A stretch of DNA of 64,000 nt from the NCBI GenBank assembly GCA_031772625.1, contig CM062811.1, forward strand, positions 644,070,820-644,134,819. The letters run 5' to 3'. Made by a program: the position numbers and the translations under genes. Origin of the DNA: Pinus tabuliformis (taxonomy: Eukaryota > Streptophyta > Pinopsida > Pinales > Pinaceae). This document shows positions 1 through 12,679 of the stretch, one piece after another. The notes under the pieces were generated by a model. It ran no database searches, was not told where the DNA came from, and was given only the letters and a program-made list of their open reading frames with translations. Position 1 is the stretch's first letter. Every line of letters begins with the position of its first letter.

Positions 1-2186
1 AAAACCACTGAATGCTTTTCTAATAAATTATTTAATATTCAACCCCAACTGAAATGAAAGAAGCAACTTCCTAGAATTCTAAAAAAAAATTCTTCTCCAA
101 CTCCCATTAGAAGAATGCCCCAATGCCCTGGTTTTTTCAATAGTCAACTGAATGGATGCCCCAACATCCTGGACTGACCTACCACCTTGAAGTGTTCATA
201 GGCTCTAACTTGTAGGCGACTACATGCACCTTCCTAGCACCTCCCTGCCACCCTATAATGACTGAAATGAGACAAGAATGTGGATTCTCAAACCAGGGAG
301 AACAATCATTTTTGTGTACTTGACCAAATATCCAATCACTCTATGACCTGCAACCCAACCATGACATCATCTCAACAGTGACTCATATACCCCCCAACAC
401 TGCCTCTTCGACTCTAGGCAGAATGAATCTTTCACAAATTACTCTTTTACAATCTTTACAATGATGAATCTTTTACAACTTTAAAATGATTACTCTTTTA
501 CAATGATAACTCTTTTATAAATGACTCTTTTAAAATTTTAAAATGATGACTCTTGGCCTTAACAATACTTCACGATATCTAGATGGTTGTCATGTCTTCA
601 AGGATGTCCTACTGAAATGCTTCCTTTGATTTGATTCTTTTTCTCTTGAATTCTTGCTTGATGTTGTACTTGAATCTTCTTCTACTTGCATGAAAAAAAT
701 TCCTAGTGAAACCAATCCCAAAACAAAACAAAATACCCTTCAAATTACTTCCACCTACAAAACGCATTTAAGTGCATAATAATGAATGAATACAAACTAA
801 AATTACAATGCATACCTGAAGTGTGCTTTTCACTTTTGTTGTTGACTTGTTGCTGTAGTAAACAAAGACTCCCACTCTTGATATAGGCCTAGACTTGTGA
901 TGGACCTAGTTCTAAGTACAAAAATAGAGACCATTCTATCAACTATTACAAGACAAGTAACATGACTTTCAACATCATATATATTTAGTAGACTTGTGTA
1001 GCATCAAATGTGTAGTATCAAGAATAGGACATCCGAAATGTGGTATCAAAACTAATTGTGACATATAGAGACATAGAGATATAACCGAGACCTTATATAT
1101 ACTTACGTTGTCCTACAAAAACATATGTCAGAGATGATACTCAAAATTCAAATGTAAAAACTAATCATACATACCTTGTTGTAGGAGACTTACCCTTGAC
1201 TATTGATGTGTGGTCCTTACTACAGTGATCCTTGAATGCATGCTTTTTATTCCCTCCTAGGAGCTCGATATTGAATCGGTTGTATCTATGTGATTTCAGA
1301 TAGCCATGGTTTGAACTTTCATCCTGTGGTAGACCTCTGAGTCCTCTTTCCAACCCCACAGGTCTGATCAATATTGGATTCTTCAAGGAATAGTTATGCC
1401 TAATATCCAACAATGACCTAATTATAGACTGGTTCAGTAGAGCGAACTTATATGAAGTGCCACATGTCATTTTTGTGACCTTTGGACCTGAAAAAGACAC
1501 CTAACAAACTAAATTCCATCCTATTTCTGTCCATATTTACTAAATTTGAATCCAATGCTCAGAGAGAAAGTTATGATGATTTTCCCAATGTCGCACGTTT
1601 GACATGGAATTCGGGATTCTGCAAAAACCCTAACTTCCTTAGACCATATATCTGAAAATAGAGTGAAACAAGATCTGAAATTCGGTTACGACGTAGATCA
1701 AGATTTCGTCTCAAATGGGTTTTAATTTCAGATTCTTAATCTTCGTAGATAAAATGTTATACTGAAAATTCCACGATGGCTTGTTTGAAGCCACAAAATC
1801 CCTACTAGAGGAAGATATGAGGGTCACTATTTATATGAATGTCTTGAGTTGAGAGGGTCCTCAACAAGTGAAAAAAAACATTATTAATTAGTGACTATTA
1901 AATGACCACAACCAATTATGAGAGTATGCCACAACCCCATAGGGTTTCAGCCCACTATCTGGGGTTACTAACTTCAAACACGAATATCTCTAAAACCGTG
2001 AAGAATTACGTGGCGTGCCATATATTAACGGAAACATCTCGACGAGTAGAATCCATCAAGAAGATAATTGACTCATAATAGAGTAATTTTTCAAGTAAAA
2101 ATTCCCATGCAAGATCGGGGTAGCCCCTGGTGTTGCTTGGGTTGACATAAATGACAACCACTGATCAACAATCAGATTTTGAAAAG
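1..2186. other. Unidentified non-coding DNA, probably including the leader of gypsy element G
   Basis: I recognise no gene here. The longest open frame (minus strand, 1165-1500, 111 codons) has no motif I know and sits in AT-rich, low-complexity surroundings. The last bases run directly into the G gag start once copia-1 (2187-7921) is ignored, so the right end is inferred to be G's 5' leader and perhaps part of its 5' LTR. I could not match this stretch to any sequence downstream of G, so no LTR pair is claimed. Confidence 0.4.
422..555. repeat. Imperfect tandem repeat, about 19-bp unit
   Basis: About seven degenerate copies of a unit close to ATGATnACTCTTTTACAA follow one another, with unit length drifting from about 16 to 23 bp. 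It is a simple AT-rich minisatellite with no coding sense. Confidence 0.7.
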
Positions 2187-3051
2187 TTTTGAAAAATGCA
2201 GCAAGAAATTATCAATTTGATTTTTCCTTGATTAAATTGAGAAAATTCAAATTTCCACATCAACAGACAACTTGGATGCATTTAACTTGTGTGAAATGGG
2301 TTGTGTTACCCAGTTTTCTCATTAAATTCGAGTTGGATGAGTTAGAGTTCAGTTAAGCATGTGTGATTGCTAATTTGTAGCAATCAAGGTTAGTTATTTT
2401 AAGTTGTTTTTAGTTAAACTAGTTCAAACTATTGGAGGAACTAGTGGAAGGTCAGTTGTGTAATGGTACTTCATTCGAACTCAGTTATCATCCAATTAAT
2501 TGATCAATCAACCCAAAATATCTAGTGAATGTAAAGAATTCGAGTTTCCCAGATGTGCTAGAGATTCCAAGGAAGTGTAACATCAGTTGTAGATTCGTCT
2601 TGAGTGTAAAGGTGTTGTATGCAATCAGATGATCAATATTGGGAATTGCGCTATCCATTTTGGAGAAAATCTTAAATAATAGGGGCCCAATTTCTCAAGG
2701 AATTGCGCAAGGAAATAGGAGCTCAAGAAGAAGCAAAAATTGGCTGAGTCTGGGTCAACACTTCTCAGTGAGTAGAGAGATAGGTTATTCACTTGCAGAT
2801 TGTGCTCAATTGAGAAATGAAATTGTGAGACATCTCTATTCATCATATTAACACAAGCATGCATTGGGGTGCCTAGAAAATTTCTTTCCCCAGAAAAATA
2901 TTGTGTGCATGTGTGTTATTTCTTATTGCATGTCTAAAAGTTTTTCTCTAAATTGTGAATTAACTTCTGTAGAGAAATATAGTAGGTTTTTGTCTTATGA
3001 TTTTTATCAAAAATTCATGAACAATTGCAAATACACACTATAATTTCTACA
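2187..3051 (+). repeat. Copia-1 5' LTR
   Basis: About 865 bp. It aligns along its length with 7061-7921, ends in CA and is followed at once by the primer site. Its first bases correspond to the TGTT that opens the 3' copy. Confidence 0.9.
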
Positions 3052-3062
3052 TGGTATCAGAG
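3052..3062 (+). other. Copia-1 primer-binding site (initiator Met tRNA)
   Basis: TGGTATCAGAG follows the LTR without a spacer. This is the usual plant copia primer site, complementary to the 3' end of initiator methionine tRNA. Confidence 0.9.
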
Positions 3063-3129
3063 AAGAATTCATATTAGAGTAGGATTTTCGAATTTGTTTC
3101 TCAGGAGGTTCAAATTTGTAGCTTAGTGT

Positions 3130-3965
3130 AGCAGGATCTCTTCAGAATTGATAGGATGAACTTCAATGGGTTGAGGCTAGAGTATGACTTGGAAGGCACC
3201 TCTAATTTCATCGCATAGAGGCGATATTGAATGACAATGGATTACTATAATACATCAAGAAAGATGTTGTAAAACCACAAGCATCTAATGCCCAGAACCT
3301 TGCTTAGTGGAAGAAAGGTGTAGCCAAGGTGAGGAGAATAATGTTGGAGGGAGTAAAGGACCACATTGTCACCAATATCCATGGGAAAGAAACTCCTTAT
3401 GCAAATATGCAGGCACTAATAAATCTTTTTCAAAATATTAGTGACCACAGAAAGCTGGCACTCAAGGGTAAACTTGAAAATATCAAGATGCATAAGAATG
3501 ACACTATCCCGCAGTATCTGAGCAGGTTCACATAAGTTCATGATGATATTGTAGGAGTTGGTGTTATGGTTTCATATGATTATTTGGTAAGTCTGGCCCT
3601 TCTAGAACTTCCCAAGAGCTTGCATAGCTACCAGGATTTGATGAACATGAGGGAGAAATTATTGAATTGGGAATGCTTATGGTTTGATTTGGTACAGGAG
3701 GTAATAAGGAAGAATACCAGAGATGGAATTTCATCCAAGGGAGAGGATGAAGAAAAATTTTAATTGGTTGGAAAGGGAAAGAATGGAAAAGGGAAGAAAT
3801 CTCAATCCAAACCAGAGTCCATCCAAGGGGGAAGAAGAAAGATTTCTCCAAAATTAAATGCTTCCATTGTAATCAATTCAAGCATTATGTCATGAAGTGT
3901 CCACACAAAAAGGCAAGCAAGAAGACCTCAAGAGGAGAAACAGTTGAAGCCTTGGATTCATAGTT
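3130..3965 (+). pseudogene. Copia-1 gag remnant
   Basis: Homologous to the gag frames of copia-C (46495-47330) and elements A/B, which share phrases such as LVSLALL and LNWE. A zinc-knuckle-like segment rich in Cys and His (CFHC... MKCPHKK) lies near 3858-3912 and marks the nucleocapsid end of gag. The frame is broken in several places. In copia elements gag and pol form one polyprotein, and pol follows directly here. Confidence 0.85.
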
Positions 3966-6900
3966 CGAGTTTGAATTTACCCTTATTGCATGCATGGCTA
4001 GTACAGTGGTGGGAAGCATGTTGTACTTGGACTCAAGTGCCTCGTTCCACATGATAGGGTGTAAAAACTTTTTCAGTGATATGGAGGAGAAATATTTTCA
4101 AATGCACATTGAGATGGGGGATGATAGAAGGTACAACATGACCAGGGTTGGTACATTCACCTTTTAGAGGGAGTCAGGATACCCTCTCAGACTCAAGGAT
4201 GTCATTCTCATTCTAGGCCTAAAGAATAATCTCATCTTTGTTGCAGTTTTGAAAGACTGTGCTTGTGATGTGATTTTCAGTAAAGGAAAAACATTCCTGA
4301 GACACATAGCCATGCGACATGTGAATAAGTTCGACGTTCATGTGAAAAACCTATATAAGCTAGATGTGGAATACTGTGTTGAATTAAACACTAAGGTAGA
4401 GAAAGTGCAGGACCGTGACATCAATGAATGTTGGCATAGAAGACTTGCACATTTGCTTCGAGGAACCTTGAAGATTATGCAACAAATAACCATTAGCCTC
4501 CCCAAAGGAGCACTTGAGTGACAAGATATATGAAAAGGATGTACTTTAGGGAAGTACACAAAATCCACATTCCATGATTAGGACAAAAAAGCACATGCAG
4601 TCTTGGAAAGGATCCACTTTAATGTCTGTGGACCTTTCTCGACAACCTCCACTACCAGACACAAATATTTTGCATTTGTATTAATGAATTCTCACAAAAA
4701 TGTTGGATAGTCTTCATGCAAAAGATACATTCTGTAAGTTCATAGAATTCAAGACACTGGTTTAGAAGGTAACCAAAAAGAAGGTGAAGACTCTTAGGAG
4801 TGATAATGGAGGTGAGTACGTGTCAAATGAATTTACAAATTTCTATGTGAAATAATGCATTCGACGAGAGCTGAGAGCGTCCCACAACCCATACCAGAAT
4901 GGGATGGCTAAGAGAAAGAACTGTAGCATTGTGGGAGAAGTGAGGGTGATGTTGCATGACCAAGGCCTACCTCTACATTTGTGGGATAAAGCATGCAACA
5001 TAGATTCAGTCTATTTGTAGAACAAAAGTCCTCATCAGATTCTATGAATGATTACACCATAGGAATCTTTCTTAGGGAGAAAGTTGAATATGTCCCACTT
5101 CAATATTTTTGGAACCTCTATTTACTACCATGTCTCCAAATAATCAAGGAAGAAGCTCGAGATGACAACATAATTAGGGGTATCTGTGGGTTACACATAA
5201 TATCCTCATAACTACTATGTATACTTGTTATCCCTTAGAATGACAGTTGTGCAAAGGGATGTAAAGTTTGATGGGGAGAAATCTATGCAGTGCGCTCTTG
5301 AAAGGAGGAGACTCAATAAGTTATGGAGCAGCCACAAGTTGAGGAGCAGAGGGTGGAGACATCCACTCAAGTTGAACCATCCAAAGAAGGCAGGAAATGA
5401 ACTAGGGGAGTTTATAGACATGTGCAGGATGCAAGGGAGAATGTGGGAGCTCCTTCACATTTGCGTAGGTAGAGAAGGTCACTTGATCAATACACTGGCT
5501 ACATGGATCTAATGAATGAGAATGTAGAGATTGAGCCATCCTCTTTCAATGAATATATATATATAAACATATATGGGTTTATGCAATGGTGGAGGAATAT
5601 GAATCCAATGTGGAAGTGGTCCCAAGACCAACATATAAATTAGTAGTGGGTTTGATATGGATATTCAAGGTTAAGCATGTAGTAGATGGAAGCATAAATA
5701 AGTATAAGGCCATATTTGTGGTCAAGGGGTACTCTCAAGTTGAGGGAGTTGACTATGAGGAGACTTTTTCTCTCGTAGCAAGTTCCTCATCCATTATATC
5801 AATTCTTTGTCTGGCTGCACAGATGGGGTGGAGGATCTACCAGATGGATGTAAACACAACATTACTCAATGTAGTTATTGAGGAGGAGGTGTAAATGAAG
5901 CAACTAGAAGGTTTTGATGCATTTTATTGGGAGTGTCATGTGTGCATATTCAAGTGAGCATTGTATGGTCCAAAACAAGTACCATGTGCTTGGTAAACTA
6001 AGAATGACAACTATCTCACTGTTTTGGGTTTCACCAAAAGTGAAGTAGATACAAACCTCTGTCACATCTGGGTAGAAGGTAAATTTCTTATTATAGTATT
6101 ATATGTTGATGATTTGATTTTAACTGGTAATGAGCAGCTAATCAGATCTTGCAAGAAGGACCTTTCTAGGGAATTTGAAATGAAGGGCATGGGTCTCATA
6201 CACTACTTCCTTGGATTTGGAAGTATGGAAGGCAATGGGGAACTATTCGTCTCTTAAGAAAGCTATGAAAATGAGATGCTACATATATTCTGCATGGAGA
6301 GTTGCAAGCCCATGGAGACACATCTATCAACCAACTAGAGGAAGGAGGATGTCACTTTAGGTGAGGAAGTGTATGCTACCATTTACTGGCAGCTAGTGGG
6401 TTCATTAATGTATCTTGTGAATGCACAACCAAATATGTGTTATGCAATCAACCAACTGAGCCAAGCCATGGTTAGGAAAACCAAATTATATTGGAAGGAA
6501 GCTAAGAATGTTTTACAGTACCTTAGAGGCACTACCCAGTTTGGACTATGGTACATATAGATAGAGGGAGTGAATTTGTGTGGCTTCATAGATGCAGATT
6601 GGGTGGGGAGTCCATCAGACCAAAAGATTACACCAAGTATAATTTTCAATGTTGGGTCAGCAGTGGTTTTCTGGTATAGTAGGAATCAAATATCTAAGGC
6701 ACTCAACTTGGCATAAGAATAATACATGGTTGTAATTCAAGCAACATGTGAGGCGATCTGGATGAGAAAGATACTTGTGGGATTGTTTGGTCATATGATG
6801 GATCCAAATGTGATATATTGTGGTAACTGAAGTTTTATTAAGCTCTTTGATAATATTATATTTCATGATTGATCCAAGAATATATAAATATGGTACCACC

Positions 6901-7015
6901 ATTTGTAGAACTGTGTGTAGAGGCGGATAATGTCGATACAATACATTCTGATAGAGAAACAAGATGTTCACATTTTGACTAAGGCCTTGTCAAGAGGGAA
7001 GTTCGAGTTCAACTA
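3966..7015 (+). pseudogene. Copia-1 pol remnant (PR-IN-RT-RNH)
   Basis: Domains run in Ty1/copia order: a protease start (LYLDSSAS) near 4020-4045, pre-integrase and integrase core from about 4250 to 5000, an integrase tail and linker from about 5230 to 5510, reverse transcriptase from about 5590 to 6260 with YVDDL visible near 6100, and RNase H from about 6370 to 7010. Integrase upstream of RT separates it from Ty3/gypsy elements. Broken many times; no product is expected. Confidence 0.88.
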
Positions 7016-7060
7016 GTGCAGAAATGGGGTGTTTGATAATCCCTTTCTTGCTGAGAGGGG

Positions 7061-7921
7061 GTGTTAAAAAATGAAGTAATAAATTCTCAATTTGGTTTTG
7101 CCTTGATTAAATTGAGAAAATTTGAATTTCCACATCAACAAACAACTTGAATGTAGTTAACTTGTGTGACATGGATTGTTCCACCCAATTTAATTAGTAA
7201 ATTCAATTTGGAGGAGTTAGAATTCAGTTAAGCATGTGTGATTGCTAATTTTTAGGAATCAGCTATTTCAAGTTGTTTTCAGTTAAACTAGTTCCAACTA
7301 TTGGAGAAACTAGTGGAAGGTCCATTGTGCAGTGGGACTTCAGTCAAAATTAGTGATCATCCAGTAAACTGATCAATTATATCAAAATATCTAGTGCATG
7401 AAGAGAGTTCGAGTTCCCCTACTATGGTGGAGATTCCAAGGCAGTATAACATTAGTTGTAGACTAGTCTTGAGTGTACAGGTGTTGCATGCAGTTAGATG
7501 ATCAACCTTTGTATTTGTGCAATCCATTCTGGAGAAATTCATAAACAATAGGGGCATAATTTCTCAAGGAATTGTGCAAGGAAATAGGGGCTCAAGTAGA
7601 GGAAGAAATTGACTAAGTCTGGGTCATACCTTCTCAGTGAGAAAAGAGATAGGTTAGCCACTTGCAGGTTGTTCTTAGTTGAATAAAGCAATTGTAATAT
7701 ATCACTATTCATCATATTTGTTCAACCATGCATTGGGGTTTTTAGCATATTTATTTCCCTGGAAAAAATGTTATGTGTGTATGTGTTATTTCTTATTGCA
7801 TGTCTAAAATTTTTGTTCTAAATTGTGAATTAACTTCCACATAGAAGTAGCGTAGGTTCATGTCTTGTGATTTTGATTAAAACTTTACGAGCAACTACAA
7901 ATCTACACCATAATTTCTAAA
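7061..7921 (+). repeat. Copia-1 3' LTR
   Basis: About 861 bp, opening with TGTT directly after the purine tract TGAGAGGGGG (7051-7060). It aligns with the 5' LTR. The sequence just after it is the leader of element G, confirming the right end. Confidence 0.9.
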
Positions 7922-7947
7922 AGAAGGAGGAACCAAGAGACAAAGAC

Positions 7948-9060
7948 ATGGTTGACCAGGACCTAGATTGGATGGCCCAAGGGCCTCTTTCTCTTCTAGA
8001 TAACCTTCATAAAATGCCCAGACATCCAGAAAAGTTGTTATCAAAGTTTGATCCAAATAAGAAAACCAAGGTAGAAGATCATATTAATGATTTCTACATG
8101 CATCTACGGATGTTAGAGGTAAGTTACGATGATTTTGATTGTAGGATTTTTCCTTTTACATTAGAAGGTAGAGAAGCAACATGGTACCATATTATACCTA
8201 TCAATTTAGTCCACGGTTGGAGGGAGTTTAAGAAATTGTTTTTGGAGAAATTCGTTGATGACAAGACTCCTGCCATGTTATTAAAAGAGCTCGGGAATAG
8301 TAAGATGGGGGAAAATGAGAAAGTAAAAGATTTCAATCAAAAGTTCAATCATATATTGAACAAGTTTCCCCTAGGCACACAACCTCATGATTCAATCACT
8401 ATTGATTATTATATATTTGCCTTTCCCACAAACATTTCCTCTTTTGTCAAATGAGTTGCAAAGGAGACATTGGCTCTAAAATTTGCAGAAGAAATCATTG
8501 TGGAGAAACAATTTTGTGCTATTAGAGTTATTATTGACGATGATGAGCCCAAAGACTCTAAGGAAACTGAAAGGAAGTCTCAACATTCATCAAGTAAGGC
8601 AAAGGAAAAAGATTCACCAGACATTGAAAACTGGACCAAAACATTAAAAGCACTTACCAATGAAGTTTCAGAATTAAAGAGAAGGTCGAGCGAGGCTTCT
8701 ACTAGTAGAAACCCCCCCAATTATTTTCCATTTCGAAGGAATAATAACAACAACAATCCACCCACTAAATCTTCCTAGAGTTTGAATGTTGTGTTGAATA
8801 TTGAATGTATTGGAATCGATAACTGTTGCACTTTCCACCATCAATATAGTTCAAAGAAAACATGCCCAGAGTGGTACCACAACATGAATTCTTTGGTCGC
8901 ATACATTGTGGATACCTTACTAGCAGATGAATAGTCTAAGAAAATGGAAGAAATAAAAGAACTTGCAATGGCTAAAGAAAGAACAGGTATTGTACATGGA
9001 TTGGATGCTTTCGATTGTGTCCTCACTATTGGAAAGAAGAGTGATGAAGAACCACCTCAA
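7948..9060 (+). pseudogene. G gag remnant (capsid)
   Basis: The first 168 codons are open from an ATG just after the leader. They contain the retrotransposon gag pattern: a helix-rich segment with LSKFDPN, then FPFTLEGREATWY and a later segment with FNQKFNHIL. This is the Retrotrans_gag capsid fold of plant gypsy elements. The following 0.6 kb is charged and asparagine-rich, then leads into a proline-coding C tract. Broken. Confidence 0.8.
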
Positions 9061-9062
9061 AG

Positions 9063-9095
9063 TGAGCCCCCTACCCCCCACAGCCCCCCCGCGCG

Positions 9096-9140
<45 letters not shown>

Positions 9141-9172
9141 ACCCACCACAGCCCCCCGCGCCCCCCCCCCCC
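9063..9172. repeat. Poly-C tract with 45 uninterrupted C
   Basis: An extreme low-complexity stretch. C fills 9096-9140 without interruption, and shorter C runs flank it, broken only by A and GCG groups. In one frame it would code polyproline, in the opposite strand polyglycine. Both long frames crossing it are composition artefacts. It may be a true homopolymer expansion inside G or an assembly or polishing artefact. Confidence 0.9.
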
Positions 9173-9197
9173 AAAGAAACAAAATGGTTAGTATAAC

Positions 9198-9800
9198 TTG
9201 AGGAGCCAAGGGCCCATTTTTGAACAAGAGGTGACGAGGCAAAAATTGAAGGGGAAATTGTTAAGAAGGATCTCACCACTGGCTAATCCTACTCAAAATG
9301 TGCAAAGTAAGTTTGGAAATGCAATTGCTTCTATGAAAACTTCCTCTAGTAACCAAAGTAATCCCTTCACTATGAAAGTGTCAAGCAAAGATACTCCCCT
9401 AGACACTTCAGCACTGCCTACTAAAAATGAAACAATTGATTATAGCACAGTTGAATATTTGAAGAGATCTCGAGCCAGTATTTCCATCTTTGAGGTTGCA
9501 AAGATAGCGGGTCAACATGAAGTACTCATCCAATCCTTTTCACAACCTTCACCAGGTGACAAAGCTTATACCTATCAAAAGGTGTCTGGTAAGTTTTTTG
9601 GTTCCCTTGAATCTGTGGTTAATGTTGTAACATTAGATGCTAACACTCTCTTCCCTCCATTATTTTTAACTTTTGAAATTTTTAACTACAATGTCCATAG
9701 TTGTTTAGTTGATTCTAGTGCATCTATGAATGTAATGCCATTATCCGTTGCTAAGAAAATTAATGCTAGATGGGATAAAACCGATGCACAAATCATTTAG
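9198..9800 (+). pseudogene. G protease region remnant
   Basis: A 200-codon open stretch. Its last third has the retropepsin pattern of gypsy elements: a beta-strand lead-in, then CLVDSSASMNVMP near 9700-9740 and a following VAKKIN helix. The N-terminal two thirds are a serine- and threonine-rich linker typical of the gag-protease boundary. Part of a broken polyprotein. Confidence 0.75.
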
Positions 9801-10269
9801 TTGGACAGATTCCTTATCCAAGCTATTGGTGAACTTAGGAATGCTCTTATCTGATTATTATCTAACCACCGAGTACATTGATGTATAAATATTGCAATTG
9901 TGGACATTCCCAGAGCCTATGGCATACTCCTGAGTAGAGACTGGTCTAGTAAATTATAGGGGTATTTTTCTACAGATTGGTCACATTTATGGCTTCCATA
10001 TAAGGGCAGAAACAATCACATTCAATTAGAGAGTGAATCATACATGAAATACACCATGACACCACTTGAGGGTCATAATGAGCCTCTTTTTTTGTTGATT
10101 TAATATTTGGAAATTGTTTCTTGGCAACTGATCACGACTATTATCAAGCACATATATCACCTGTCCCACTAGATATATAGTTGGACCTCCTTCATTTTTC
10201 TCCAACTGGTGTAAATGAATCTTGTAATATAGATGTACATAGTAATATTAATAATAGTATAGGAACCAG

Positions 10270-10690
10270 TGAAGTAGCTAATGATATTTTGACTTTATAC
10301 ATTAATGGTCCAAAGGTGTGGGATGGTTCTAGAGTTGGTTTCGTACTTATCAACCCATGCAATAAGAAGAATATTCTATCATTTCATTTGGAGTTCGATT
10401 GCACAAATAAAATTTCCAAATATTAAGTGCTCATACTTGGACTAAAGAAATCCATCGGCTTGAAGGTAGAGTCTCTCAAGGTAATTGGTGGCTCAGAGGT
10501 GGTCACTCGTCAGGTATGGGATATTATCCTTTGTGTTTCACCAAATACTAAAAACTACTAACATGAGGTATGGTGATTGATTAATTAATTTAAAGGTTTT
10601 AATATTATTTCTACTCCTAGGCTTAAAAATGTTGTAGCAGATGCATTATCAAATGCAACCACTAGGATGTCGCCATTGAGAAATGTTTTT
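10270..10690 (+). pseudogene. G RNase H-like (aRNH-type) domain remnant, upstream of RT
   Basis: The segment resembles the second RNase H of Tat elements. A first strand and turn (LYINGP) is followed by GFVLINP, then FDCTN, LILGLKKSIGLKV and VIGGSEVVTRQV. A closing NVVADALS about 130 bp later is the usual end of such domains. It lies between protease and RT, whereas in the Tat elements I know it comes after the RT-linked RNase H. The domain call rests on pattern only, and the copy is decayed. Confidence 0.65.
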
Positions 10691-10999
10691 TCCATTGAGA
10701 TTACATATAAATCATTTGTGCCTCATAACGTCACTAATTTTCATGTTTTTAGTGATGACTAATAGATACTGCATTTTATGGCTAATGCAGGCGTGTTCAA
10801 GGATGCTACCATAGAGGAGGATGATCACAATAAGGCTTTGCAGGAGGTATATAATGTAATGAAATGAAACACCATTATTAGAGGTGTGGTGTCCTTGGAA
10901 AAGTGATATGAACTACAAAAATGGTTCAGAGGACCAACCAATACCAAGACTCAGAGCTTGAAGTTATCATCTGAACATGTCAATCTAGGAACTCAATAA

Positions 11000-12330
11000 G
11001 ATCTGAAGTATGCAAACCTTGGTACATGTTTTTCTCCGCAAGAATTGCAAGCATTCATCCTTTTATTCAAACAGTATCATAATGTATTTGCATGGACATA
11101 CAATGAATTAAATACATATGATACTTGTATTATCCATCATGTCATTCCCATGAAAGAAGGGGTAAAACATTTCCAGCAAAAACTAAGGAAATTTCATTCA
11201 ACACTGGAGCCTATAATCCAAAAGGAATTGAGAAAGTTGTTGGATGCTCAGATCATTTTCAAAGACATTCCACTTGGGTTTTGAATTTGGTCTTGGCTAG
11301 AAAGAAGTATGGTGAGATAAGGCTATGTGTAGACTTCTGCGATCTCAACGATGCATCTAATAAAGGTCATTACCCAGTTCCATCCATGGAACAAATCTCC
11401 AAACAATATCTAGGTATTAGATGTTCTCATTACTGGATATTTTTCTGGTTACAATCAAGTGCTAGTGGCAGAACCAGATCATTTGAAAAGTACCTTCAAG
11501 ACCAAGTGGGGAACACTTTCTTTTAAGAGAATTCCATTCAGGCTTATTAATGTCGGTGCTACTTTTCAAAGAGTGGTGGATATCTATTTTCAAGGCCTAA
11601 TCAATCAAAGTGTAGTTGTTTATTTGGATGGTGTAACTATGTTTTCCAAAAGAAGATCAGATCCCATACATCATCTCAAAAAAATATTTGAGCGGTGTCA
11701 CAAATATGGGATTTCTCTAAATCTGAGGAAAAACATCTTTAGTGTCTCGGAATGAACTCTATTAGGGCACATCATTGCAAAGATCAAAATTAAATTTGAT
11801 CCCAAGAGGGTCAAAGCTATTACTCAGATCCCTCCCTTAGTGAATAAGAAGCCTATGAAATATTTCTTGGGGAAGATAAATTTCTTGCAAAAATTCATCT
11901 TTGATTATGCTCAGATAATTAAACCTTCATATGAGATGATTAAGAAATATGTGATTTATAAATGGGACCAAAGGGAAAAGGATTCTTTCACTCAAATTAA
12001 ATAGACTATTGCCGATGCACCTACATTATTTAGTCTTGATTATGGAAAAGATTTTTTGCTTTATACCTTTGCTTCAGATTTGTCTATTGTGGTTGTATTG
12101 ATTGAAAATGATGTTGAAGGAAATGAATGACCTATCTCTTTCATGAGTGTTGTCTTACAGGGGCTAGAACTAAAGTATCCTACCATTGATAAACAAGCAT
12201 ACGTTGTGTATAAGGTAGTGAAACACTTCAGGTCATATCTTCTAAACTCTCACACGATCATTTTTTTCCTCATCCAATGGTAAGAAAACTCATTTTACAA
12301 TAAGAGCTAGGTGAGAAGAGGGAACATTAG
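11000..12330 (+). pseudogene. G reverse transcriptase and RNase H remnant
   Basis: Gypsy RT landmarks appear in order: FAWTYNEL upstream of the RT, HHVIPM, then LCVDFCDLND near 11325-11350, a fingers-palm segment with FKRIPF, and the palm strand VVYLDGV near 11605-11630. RNase H follows from about 12030 with FTL-type strands, then VLQGLELKYPTIDKQAY around 12155-12200. Two or more frames are used, so it is broken repeatedly. Confidence 0.82.
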
Positions 12331-12679
12331 ATGACCTTCTTACAAGAATATGATCTGGATTTTAAACCAAATCATACCGTTAAGGGTCATGGCATCTGTC
12401 AACTTGTAGCTGAAGCAAGAGACTCTCCTGAGCAAGATATTTCAGGATGGGAGCATGAAATAGAGATTTATAATGTAGAACATGTTCTCCATTCCACATC
12501 TACAACGCCATGGTATTCTGATATTCAAAAATTTATGGAGCATGACACATTTCCCACACATTTTTTGAACAAACAAAAGATGGAAATTCGCTTAAAATCT
12601 CTATCCTACCAACCTGTTCATGGCATGCTTTTCAAAAAGCACCACAATGGTGTCTTTCTAAGTGCCTTGAGCCATAAGA

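Larger units (their letters stand above)
2187..7921 (+). mobile_element. Copia-1: broken full-length Ty1/copia LTR retrotransposon
   Basis: A 5.7-kb element with two LTRs (2187-3051 and 7061-7921), an initiator-Met tRNA primer site directly after the 5' LTR, a purine tract directly before the 3' LTR, and gag-protease-integrase-RT-RNase H in copia order. It sits in the leader of gypsy element G; AAAAG on the left and AGAAG on the right are likely an eroded 5-bp target duplication. The LTRs look roughly 85-88% identical by eye, so it is old. It is broken in well over ten places and is a fossil. Its LTR sequence is related to that of copia-C (20438-48259), so both belong to one family. Confidence 0.93.

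Noticed and set aside
1165-1500. 111-codon minus-strand frame as a possible host gene
   Set aside because: No motif, no flanking exons, and nothing else gene-like in 1-2186.
3564-3851. Antisense frame over copia-1 gag
   Set aside because: A shadow of the gag frame on the plus strand.
8920-9279. Glycine-rich and proline-rich frames on both strands around 9060-9170
   Set aside because: They come from the poly-C tract. No frame has meaning beyond composition.
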